A stretch of DNA of 12,235 nucleotides, taken from NCBI GenBank assembly GCA_900550105.1, contig URQW01000076.1:1-12235 (forward strand), written 5' to 3'. Positions 6,791 through 12,044 of this stretch are shown one piece after another. Each line of letters opens with the position of its first letter. Position 1 is the stretch's first letter. A model generated the notes under the pieces. That model searched no databases. It was not told where the DNA came from and was given only the letters and a program-made list of their open reading frames with translations. This DNA comes from an uncultured Pelosinus sp. (GTDB lineage Bacteria; Bacillota; Negativicutes; UMGS1260). The position numbers were made by a program, and so were the translations under genes.

Positions 6791-6835
6791 ATGTTGCTGT
6801 TTTGTTGCTACTACGCTTCTTTGGCACTGTAGGAA
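6791..6835 (+). repeat. left subterminal 45-bp direct repeat with tandem TGTTGCT
   Basis: This stretch aligns without gaps to 10642-10686 at 33 of 45 positions, including ATGTTGCT at the start and ACTGTAGGAA at the end. Within it TGTTGCT occurs twice (6792 and 6803), 11 bp apart, about one helical turn. The position inside the island end suggests integrase arm-type binding sites. Confidence 0.65.
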
Positions 6836-6853
6836 GCTGGTTTTACAATGACT

Positions 6854-6875
6854 GAAGCGCTCTAAACCACTGAGC
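6854..6875 (-). pseudogene. tRNA D-arm-like fragment in antisense
   Basis: The reverse strand matches the D arm through the 5' anticodon stem of the nearby tRNA-Val at 20 of 22 positions (GCTCAGT...TTAGAGCGCTTC). The acceptor sequence before it is only partly similar, and no anticodon 3' stem or T arm follows, so it is not a working tRNA. It may be a relic of an earlier integration site carried by the element. Confidence 0.5.
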
Positions 6876-7028
6876 GAAACCCTTGTATTATAATTTTAAA
6901 GACACATCGAAGCATCAAGTCATACGCGTAGGATTATCGATTTATATTTATTTCCATTATCTGCTGATAAATGGCAGGAATATTGCAAAAGTTTTATAAT
7001 TAAGGTAGTAAGAAATAGTGGGAAGAGA

Positions 7029-7922
7029 GTGCTTGAAAAGATGTATAGGCCAATGATATTAAGACTATTTTCTTTTATATTGGAAGATTTGCAAGACCCG
7101 GTAAAGTCGGGTGGAGAAATATACGATTTGTTAAAAGATGGTCTAAAGGGGCGAATTGGTGATCAAAGAATTTTTGTTGAACCAGTCCAGCGAGGCATAC
7201 TATACTTACTAGGCCACTACGCCTTTGATCAATTTGTCTTGGCTCGTCATACAGAAGAAAACGATTATGGTTGTCCGGAGGGATATGAGCCGAGGACGAG
7301 TGAACATTTTTTGTGGTACATGGCGGATTTCTTGGACTTTATTGATGAACATGAGATTGAAGCTGATGAAACTATCAGGACAGAAATTGAAGATATTATT
7401 GATAAAGCTGACGAATTATATGGAGAAAATGAAGAAGCATACTTCGACTATTTAGAATCTATCTATGAAAAAATGAAGCTATTGATGGATAAGCTTAAGG
7501 AAAGTTGTTATCCTGAATTAGAAAAATTGCGAGACGCTTACAGTATGGCAACAGCAAGGCGCATTTTTCATGATAGAGAATTATGTGAATGGATTTCAGA
7601 TTTGGTAGTATTTATAGGTTTCCCGGGAGAATATGAACCGTGGTTAGAGAGAGTTTCATGGCCTGCATGGGTTAAACCTGAACTGTACACAAGAGAAGGA
7701 GGCTGCTGCGCTGCTTGTGGTTTTGATTTCACTCGCGATCCGGAAGTTGAGCAGCATATAGATCACATAATCCCAATTAGCATAGGGGGATGTAATGACT
7801 TAGTCAACTTACAATTGCTTTGTAGAGCGTGTAATTTAAAAAAACAAAATAGAAAAGAGCCTGTCCAGTCTTCTATCCCAAACTATCTATCTAAAAAAAT
7901 AAGACAGAAAAAGAAAAGATAG
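7029..7922 (+). CDS. HNH endonuclease-domain protein with a long acidic N-terminal region
   Basis: This 297-residue protein can start at GTG 7029 or ATG 7041. GGGAAGAG (7020-7027) is too close to the first and rather far from the second, so the start is unsure. Residues 1-210 match no family I recognise; they look helical and acidic, especially 100-170 (many E, D, K). Residues about 218-275 form a classic zinc-ribbon HNH domain: CAAC (C227, C230), HIDHII (H243, D245, H246), GGCNDLVNL (N256, N260) and CRAC followed by N (C265, C268, N269). HNH domains nick or cut DNA using one metal ion, and this Cys4 form occurs in McrA-like restriction, phage and toxin proteins. The N-terminal part may recognise a target or partner. 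Its place in a tRNA island suggests a defence or element-associated role, which is inference. Confidence 0.85.
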   Translation: MLEKMYRPMILRLFSFILEDLQDPVKSGGEIYDLLKDGLKGRIGDQRIFVEPVQRGILYLLGHYAFDQFVLARHTEENDYGCPEGYEPRTSEHFLWYMADFLDFIDEHEIEADETIRTEIEDIIDKADELYGENEEAYFDYLESIYEKMKLLMDKLKESCYPELEKLRDAYSMATARRIFHDRELCEWISDLVVFIGFPGEYEPWLERVSWPAWVKPELYTREGGCCAACGFDFTRDPEVEQHIDHIIPISIGGCNDLVNLQLLCRACNLKKQNRKEPVQSSIPNYLSKKIRQKKKR

Positions 7923-7961
7923 CAGGATGGTTGTGTGATGATAATATGCTTAATCAGCAGG

Positions 7962-7990
7962 TTAACCTAAGTGATTGTAACCTTGGTTAA
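7962..7990 (+). promoter_or_regulatory. imperfect inverted repeat ahead of the second HNH gene
   Basis: TTAACCTAAG (7962-7971) and CTTGGTTAA (7982-7990) are complementary apart from one extra T, and lie 22 bp before the start codon. This could be an operator or a small mRNA hairpin. No clear -10/-35 pair is visible in the 90-bp gap, so read-through from the first HNH gene is plausible. Confidence 0.3.
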
Positions 7991-8012
7991 AGTAAAGGCT
8001 GTAGGGGGTAAA

Positions 8013-8747
8013 ATGAAAGTTTTTAATCGTTTTGGAGATCAGCGTCTAAAGTCTTATGCCGAGTACAATAGAGCAGAAACGTGTCACTGTATTTATTGCG
8101 GTGAGGTTGCAACTACCAGAGAGCATGTACCCTCAAAGGTATTTTTAGACAAACCATATCCCGAAAATCTCCCGGTACTTCCAGCCTGTTTTGACTGTAA
8201 TAATGGATATTCGGTTGATGAGACTTATGTTGCAAGCTTTATAGAAAAACTCGCACGCTTGGTAATGAGTGATTATGTTCCTAGAGATAAAGTTGATACA
8301 ATACTTAATCACGATAAAAAACTCGCTACAGCATTAGACGGTAATATAAACATTATTGATAATGATCAAATATCTTATAGGCTCCAATCAGATGCCTTCG
8401 ATAAGGTGTTACAGAAACTTGCTAAGGGTCATGCAGTTTATGAAATGGATGAAGTTTTTTATGAATTCGACGATATGCAATCAAATTACAAGTTTTGCGT
8501 AGAGTTAACTCAGGAAGAGTTGGATTTATTTAATGAGCCTGCTATACTGGAGTGCTTTCCAGAAGTAGGGTCTAGAATGTTAAATCGTGTAATAGAGGGA
8601 TATGATAACAACAACAGACTACGAACTGGATGGGTCATAGTACAAGAAGGTAGATATAGATACATGACATATTTATATAATAATTCGATTGTAGTAAGAA
8701 TCGTAATTAATGAGTTTCTATATGCGGAAGTTCATTGGGGTCAATGA
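8013..8747 (+). CDS. HNH-like zinc-ribbon nuclease-domain protein
   Basis: I choose ATG 8013 (244 residues) because TAGGGGG lies 5 nt upstream; the frame is open to GTG 7971, which has no SD. The N-terminal 80 residues carry an HNH-type core: CIYCG (C26, C29), REHVPSKVF (E37, H38) and PACFDCNNGYSVDE (C59, C62, N63, N64). These fit the beta-beta-alpha metal fold with an EH in place of the usual DH, a pattern seen in the HNH_5-like group. Residues 85-244 match no domain I recognise and end in a beta-rich segment with many Tyr and Val. It follows the first HNH gene by 90 bp on the same strand and ends before a strong terminator, so the pair may share a transcript. Cleavage activity is inferred from the motif. 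The function is unknown; a restriction or toxin role would fit the setting. Confidence 0.78.
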   Translation: MKVFNRFGDQRLKSYAEYNRAETCHCIYCGEVATTREHVPSKVFLDKPYPENLPVLPACFDCNNGYSVDETYVASFIEKLARLVMSDYVPRDKVDTILNHDKKLATALDGNINIIDNDQISYRLQSDAFDKVLQKLAKGHAVYEMDEVFYEFDDMQSNYKFCVELTQEELDLFNEPAILECFPEVGSRMLNRVIEGYDNNNRLRTGWVIVQEGRYRYMTYLYNNSIVVRIVINEFLYAEVHWGQ

Positions 8748-8767
8748 AGCTTTTTATCTGTATAATG

Positions 8768-8807
8768 AAAATGGACCTAAGACAATTTTCGTCTCAGGTC
8801 CATTTTT
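8768..8807. terminator. bidirectional terminator between the second HNH gene and the integrase remnant
   Basis: ATGGACCT (8771-8778) pairs with AGGTCCAT (8796-8803), with an inner AGAC/GTCT helix after one mismatch. It is preceded by AAA and followed by TTTT, so it can act on both strands, as expected between convergent genes. Confidence 0.85.
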
Positions 8808-8937
8808 ATGCTTGTTTTGCGAAAATATCGTCTAACAATCCAATTGCCTGTTGCTTATTCTTCATTGTGGAATGTAGGTAAATATCCGTCGTTACCCGTG
8901 TGTTGGCGTGTCCTAAAATATCAGATACCGACCGGAG
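8806..8937 (-). pseudogene. tyrosine recombinase (integrase) C-terminal remnant
   Basis: The reverse strand encodes about 40 residues ending at a stop (8806-8808): LRSVSDILGHANTRV, then TTDIYLHST and a tail ending FAKQA. LGH is the conserved histidine box and the Tyr in DIYLH is the expected catalytic nucleophile of phage-type integrases. Everything upstream, including the two catalytic arginines and the DNA-binding domains, is missing, since the frame loses similarity near 8937. From there the opposite strand becomes coding-like, so a deletion or rearrangement probably joined two genes. This integrase is the likely original agent of insertion at tRNA-Val. Confidence 0.85.
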
Positions 8938-9211
8938 ATTCGTTAATGAAGGCCTCAATGCCTTACGCCGGGACTTGGCGGAAATCGGATACTACAGCGG
9001 GGCGTTCATATTTGGTGTTCAATACGCATTCCTTAGAGAATTTAATCCCAATGTTTCAATTAAAGAAATTACCTACGTCAATGGTAATGCCCGCTATTCA
9101 TCAAAACCTGTTGAAATTAACGGTAAACAGTATTTGATAACTAACGAGTTGTATTCTAAAACGTTACATAAATTCCTGGAATGGGCAGATAGTATTGAAA
9201 TGGGTAGATAA
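8938..9211 (+). pseudogene. 5'-truncated unknown gene fragment
   Basis: The frame gives about 90 protein-like residues ending at TAA 9211 (for example NEGLNALRRDLAEIGYYSG, then EINGKQYLITNELYSK near the end). It has no start codon with an SD. Upstream of about 8938 the frame runs antisense through the integrase remnant, so that part is not genuine. I do not recognise the family. Balanced composition and ordinary codons suggest it was the C-terminal end of a real protein, cut at the same junction that removed the integrase N-terminus. It could conceivably be expressed as a fusion from GTG 8900, but there is no ribosome-binding site. Confidence 0.5.
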
Positions 9212-9218
9212 AAAGATT

Positions 9219-9362
9219 ATGGAGCAACAAGCTCATGAACGAGGTCATTCGATGACCCCGTTTTATAAATCTCAATATGGCGAGACTTTATATAAGACGT
9301 CAGAGTGCAGGTATTGTGGCATGCGGCTAATTATTGTGGATGGGCAATGCAATTGCGAGTAA
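9219..9362 (+). CDS. small cysteine-rich protein (47 aa)
   Basis: ATG 9219 opens a 47-residue frame lying 7 nt after the previous stop. It contains CRYCG (C30, C33) and CNC (C44, C46) near the end, a likely small zinc-binding knuckle of the kind common in phage and integrative-element early regions. After its TAA the same frame continues with further cysteines (GKC, GRC) for 17 codons to the next stop, which could mean the stop truncated a longer zinc protein. SD support is weak, since no clear purine run precedes the ATG. Function is unknown. Confidence 0.4.
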   Translation: MEQQAHERGHSMTPFYKSQYGETLYKTSECRYCGMRLIIVDGQCNCE

Positions 9363-9453
9363 ACCGGGAAGTGTTCAAAAAAAGGCGGCAGATGCGATTT
9401 CTTACGATGGGAAGAATTATGAATTTGCGCTGATTTTCTTGAAAGATTTATAG
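9340..9453 (+). CDS. tiny ORF overlapping the cysteine-rich ORF (37 aa, doubtful)
   Basis: ATG 9340 opens a 37-codon frame that overlaps the end of the preceding ORF by 23 nt in another frame. Its product (MGNAIASKPGS..., ending ALIFLKDL) has a protein-like make-up with SYDGKNYEF. No SD stands out. It may be a translationally coupled small gene, or one of several decayed fragments in the 9211-9640 gap. No family is recognised. Confidence 0.25.
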   Translation: MGNAIASKPGSVQKKAADAISYDGKNYEFALIFLKDL

Positions 9454-9565
9454 TAGAGGTGCGAAAATAAACGAAGAAATTCATTTGTATAGGGCGGGGA
9501 AGTATGGTATATGCGTCTACCGTTGGCAAATCTTGTGAAAATAAGGTGGGAAGGTCGCGGAAAAA

Positions 9566-9574
9566 TGATATACT
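9566..9574 (+). promoter_or_regulatory. extended -10 promoter candidate for the STAS/ATPase gene
   Basis: TGA followed by TATACT (9569-9574) fits an extended -10 box; no good -35 lies at 17 bp. A start near 9581 would exclude ATG 9504 and supports translation from GTG 9639. Confidence 0.4.
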
Positions 9575-9638
9575 GGTATTATCAGTGGCTGCTCCTGATA
9601 AGTCACAATTTTTTTTTTCGCTGAGAAGAGGGTTAGAA

Positions 9639-10622
9639 GTGATAATTCTTGCACCTAAAACATTGGATGAAAAAAGCGTTTTTGGACTTGTACAAAGAAT
9701 ATGGACTTGCCCGGATGATGATTGTCAAATTGACATAGCTAAAATGACATACGTGAGACCTTTTGGTGCCTTGGTGCTTGCGACTGAATTGGCGAACAGG
9801 TATGAGCGAACAGGGAAGTCTGTGCGGTTATTTGGTCTATCTGAGAAGATTAAAGCTCACTCGTATCTTGGACATGTTGGTTTTTTTAAAGCTGCATACT
9901 TTGAGATTGGTAAGGCAGTGGGTGAAGCAAAGGGTAGCAGCTCATACATTCCATTTAGACGAATAAGTGAGAGTGAATTAATCAAGGAGCAGGCTGACTT
10001 GGACGATGAATTCGGCATTTCAAAGCCGATCCAGTACTTCATAGAGAATAAGGCGCAGAGCATGTCTCGTATCATTACTTGTAAGAGTGATGAAGTAACG
10101 TCTATCGCATACTGTATACGAGAAGTAATAAGAAATGTGTTTGAGCACGGTGGAGCATCAGATTGCTTTGTATTTGGACAGAAATGGGATACTCGCGTTG
10201 TTGAGCTAGGAATTGCAGACAAAGGTCGCGGTGTTTTACGTTCACTACAGGAGAAACATAACGTAACTCAAGATTGCGAAGCTCTGCGGATGTGTATAGA
10301 GCCTGGAATATCTGGAAAAGACACAAGTCTTACAGACGAATGGTCTAATTCAGGATTCGGTCTGTATGTTTTATCTGAGCTAGGTAAACGTTTCGGTAAA
10401 TTTATGTTGTGCAGTGGTTCTCAAGGAATAGTGTGTTCAAAGGGAAAGTGTGAAATAATTGATTGTTCATTTCATGGAACTGTATTACAACTAAACCTTA
10501 ATCTCAATAGGATAAATAACATTGCGACAATCATTGACGATATTATACGTGAAGGTGAAGCTATCGCCCAAAGTCAAGGCAGAGTAGTGAAAGCATCCCA
10601 AAAGTCACGTATCATATGGTAA
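9639..10622 (+). CDS. STAS-like domain fused to GHKL/HATPase_c ATP-binding domain
   Basis: I place the start at GTG 9639 (327 residues), since AGAAGAGGG lies 6 nt upstream. The frame is open back to ATG 9504, but those 45 codons have poor SD support and look non-conserved. Residues about 1-95 resemble a STAS-like fold (IDIAKMTYVRPFGALVLATE, then SYLGHVGFF), as in anti-anti-sigma factors. Residues about 145-290 form a GHKL ATPase: the N box E162-N166-EHG (169-171), the G1 box DKGRG (194-198), the G2 box GFGLY (239-243) and a closing HGT. There is no phospho-acceptor His domain, receiver or membrane segment, so it is not a classical sensor kinase. Stand-alone ATPases of this kind act as anti-sigma kinases or as switch modules in signalling and defence. 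It sits alone at the right end of the island. Its partner is unknown. Confidence 0.85.
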   Translation: MIILAPKTLDEKSVFGLVQRIWTCPDDDCQIDIAKMTYVRPFGALVLATELANRYERTGKSVRLFGLSEKIKAHSYLGHVGFFKAAYFEIGKAVGEAKGSSSYIPFRRISESELIKEQADLDDEFGISKPIQYFIENKAQSMSRIITCKSDEVTSIAYCIREVIRNVFEHGGASDCFVFGQKWDTRVVELGIADKGRGVLRSLQEKHNVTQDCEALRMCIEPGISGKDTSLTDEWSNSGFGLYVLSELGKRFGKFMLCSGSQGIVCSKGKCEIIDCSFHGTVLQLNLNLNRINNIATIIDDIIREGEAIAQSQGRVVKASQKSRIIW

Positions 10623-10641
10623 TGGAGAAATTCATAAAGTT

Positions 10642-10686
10642 ATGTTGCTACAATACTGCTACCCTGCTTTATTGGTACTGTAGGAA
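10642..10686 (+). repeat. right subterminal 45-bp direct repeat
   Basis: This is the same-orientation, ungapped partner of 6791-6835 (33 of 45 identical). It carries one exact TGTTGCT (10643) and a degenerate TACTGCT 11 bp on. It lies 117 bp inside the right attachment site, mirroring the left copy 82 bp inside the left one. Confidence 0.65.
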
Positions 10687-10729
10687 TCCTTAAAATAACA
10701 ACATTCACAAGTTTCATTAACTCCAATAT

Positions 10730-10780
10730 AAAAAGCTCACGAAGCTAATAAAACCAAGCATCCATGAGCTGTTATTTTTA
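10730..10780. terminator. hairpin after the ATPase gene, terminator-like on both strands
   Basis: AGCTCA (10734-10739) pairs with TGAGCT (10765-10770), with an inner near-complement GAAGCT/AGCATC. AAAAA precedes and TTATTTTT follows. On the reverse strand the U-run follows the stem directly, so it may also block transcription entering from the right. Confidence 0.5.
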
Positions 10781-10803
10781 AATTTAGTTTGCATAATATT
10801 GCT

Positions 10804-10849
10804 GTTGACATCGAAGAGGTCTGCGGTTCGAGTCCGCCTAACCCCACCA
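10804..10849 (+). repeat. right attachment site (3' part of tRNA-Val)
   Basis: This exact 46-bp copy of 6663-6708 lacks the acceptor 5' strand, D arm and 5' anticodon stem, so it cannot form a tRNA. It most likely is the original host 3' half, because a matching terminator follows at once. Confidence 0.93.
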
Positions 10850-10855
10850 ACAAAG

Positions 10856-10890
10856 AAAAGGCTTTCAGATTATTATCTGAGAGCTTTTTT
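10856..10890 (+). terminator. original tRNA-Val terminator, displaced by the island
   Basis: GGCTTTCAGAT (10860-10870) pairs with ATCTGAGAGCT (10875-10885) around TATT, followed by TTTTT. It lies 7 nt after the tRNA 3' remnant, where a tRNA terminator is expected. Confidence 0.85.
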
Positions 10891-10944
10891 GCTTTATTCT
10901 ACATTATTATTTTCCCTAGATTATGTTTTTGTAAATTTTAGCAG

Positions 10945-10979
10945 TAAAGTAAAATTTAAGTATGCCTCTATGCTATAAT
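10945..10979 (+). promoter_or_regulatory. promoter region of the first soluble MCP (extended -10; SigD-like match overlapping)
   Basis: TGC-TATAAT (10971-10979) is a consensus extended -10 box. Overlapping it, TAAAGTAA (10945-10952) and GCCTCTAT (10964-10971) are 11 bp apart, close to the flagellar/chemotaxis sigma-28 pattern (TAAAGTTT, 11 bp, GCCGATAA). The region from 10931 to the ATG is repeated almost exactly at 11963-12047. Confidence 0.6.
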
Positions 10980-11013
10980 AAAGCCAAAATTTATTATTTT
11001 ACGAGGTGGGAAA

Positions 11014-11838
11014 ATGGCGGACATATCAGAGTTTGATGCATTAGTGAAATCAGCGGAAATGATACAAAAAATTATTCCTTTAGAATGTTGTGTTATGGTT
11101 TGTAATTCTGAAGGTATTATTGTAAAATTTGTTCCGGCGGAAACCTTTGATATGCAAGTCAAAGAAGGGGCTGTTATTACTAAAGAAGGGGCGATAGGAG
11201 AGTGCATGAGCACAGGGAGGCCAAGCACTAAGCTTGTTCCAAAAGATATTTATGGAGTGCCGATCAAAGCAACAGCTTTTCCTATTTTAGAAGCGGGAAA
11301 ACTAGTCGGAAGTTTTGCTCTTGGCATTAGCTTGAAAACTCAGCAAGGTTTAATGGAAGCGGCGCAAACAATTGCTGCTACATCAGAACAAATGACGTCA
11401 ACAACAGAGGAGCTTGCTACTACGGCTACTCATTTATCGCAAGGTTTGGCGACGATTGGCGAGATTGGCGAAAAAGTAGCGACAGAAGTAAAAAACACTG
11501 ATGAGATTTTGCGATTTGTCAGCGACGTAGCGGCAAACTCGAATCTGCTTGGGTTGAATGCAGCGATTGAGGCCGCTAGAGCTGGTGAACATGGCCGCGG
11601 TTTTGCCGTCGTAGCGGATGAAATTCGCAAGATGGCTGTAAATAGCGCTGATGCGGTTAAGGACATTAAAGTCATACTAAATAAGATTAAAGTAGAAGGC
11701 GAAAATCTGAAGCATACCGTCGATAAAAATGTGACAGTGGCTGAACGGCAGGCGGCGGCAACGGAAGAAATTGCTGCCTCCATGCAATCATTAACCTCAT
11801 CGGCAACGCAAGTCGAACAAGTAGCTCGTCAATTGTAA
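11014..11838 (+). CDS. soluble methyl-accepting chemotaxis protein
   Basis: This 274-residue protein starts at ATG 11014, with GAGGTGGG just upstream. It has no signal peptide or membrane segment, so it is a cytoplasmic receptor. Residues 1-108 form a small PAS/GAF-like sensor region that I cannot assign (cysteines at C25, C26, C30 and C64). Residues about 110-274 are a coiled-coil signalling domain with the highly conserved hairpin tip at about 174-210 (NLLGLNAAIEAARAGEHGRG, then FAVVADEIRKMA), which contacts CheA and CheW. Flanking Glu/Gln/Ala-rich heptads (TEELATTA, AATEEIAAS) could be methylation sites. It is shorter than typical receptors because it lacks the membrane half and HAMP. A tandem paralogue begins 206 bp downstream. 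The cysteines hint at redox or metal sensing, which is speculative. Confidence 0.93.
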   Translation: MADISEFDALVKSAEMIQKIIPLECCVMVCNSEGIIVKFVPAETFDMQVKEGAVITKEGAIGECMSTGRPSTKLVPKDIYGVPIKATAFPILEAGKLVGSFALGISLKTQQGLMEAAQTIAATSEQMTSTTEELATTATHLSQGLATIGEIGEKVATEVKNTDEILRFVSDVAANSNLLGLNAAIEAARAGEHGRGFAVVADEIRKMAVNSADAVKDIKVILNKIKVEGENLKHTVDKNVTVAERQAAATEEIAASMQSLTSSATQVEQVARQL

Positions 11839-11890
11839 TTTAGTAGTAGTGCCTTAAGTAAGGTAGTTATATTTTATACTTATAAATAAT

Positions 11891-11927
11891 AAGAAGGCTT
11901 CCGAGCTTCGGGGGCCTTCTTGTTTTG
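11891..11927 (+). terminator. terminator of the first soluble MCP gene
   Basis: AAGAAGGCTTCCGA (11891-11904) pairs with TCGGGGGCCTTCTT (11908-11921), including two G-U pairs, followed by TGTTTT. The two MCP genes are therefore separate transcription units. Confidence 0.88.
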
Positions 11928-11976
11928 CTTAAACATCATTATTTCCCGTAATTTAGACTTCTGTAAATTTTAGTAG

Positions 11977-12010
11977 TAAAGTAAAAATTAGTATGCCTTT
12001 ATGTTATAAT
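11977..12010 (+). promoter_or_regulatory. promoter region of the second soluble MCP (duplicate of 10945-10979)
   Basis: TGT-TATAAT (12002-12010) again makes an extended -10 box. TAAAGTAA (11977-11984) and GCCTTTAT (11995-12002) repeat the SigD-like pattern with a 10-bp spacer, one base shorter than in the first copy. Confidence 0.6.
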
Positions 12011-12044
12011 AAAGGAAAAATTTATTACTTTGCGAGGTGCAAAT

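Larger units (their letters stand above)
6709..10849. mobile_element. degenerate tRNA-Val integrative element (genomic island)
   Basis: The island is bounded by 46-bp att repeats and is 4141 bp from repeat start to repeat start. It contains two HNH-type genes, a C-terminal integrase remnant, gene fragments, tiny ORFs and a STAS/GHKL ATPase gene. Codon choice (more AGA, ATA, TTA) looks AT-richer than in the flanking chromosome, judged by eye. No replication, conjugation or capsid gene is visible, and the integrase lacks most of its length, so the island is probably a fixed remnant or needs help in trans. Confidence 0.88.

Noticed and set aside
6954..6974. Hairpin CCATTATC/GATAAATGG upstream of the first HNH gene
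   Set aside because: It is a short AT-rich stem with a bulge and no U-run; expected by chance in such sequence, though it lies near a weak TATAAT at 6995.
7971..8012. Earlier GTG start for the second HNH protein
   Set aside because: It has no SD and lies within an inverted repeat; ATG 8013 has TAGGGGG at 5 nt.
7029..8747. Homing endonucleases inside a group I or II intron
   Set aside because: No interrupted host gene, intron core structure or exon junction is visible; the att repeats explain the boundaries better.
8808..9137. 109-residue + strand ORF
   Set aside because: It runs antisense to the integrase remnant and out of frame with the protein-like fragment ending at 9211.
9504..9638. 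45-codon N-terminal extension of the STAS/ATPase protein from ATG 9504
   Set aside because: There is weak SD support, a promoter-like box inside it and low-complexity content, whereas GTG 9639 has AGAAGAGGG at 6 nt.
10804..10849. Second tRNA-Val gene
   Set aside because: The 5' half is missing, so no acceptor stem, D arm or anticodon stem can form; it is an attachment-site remnant.
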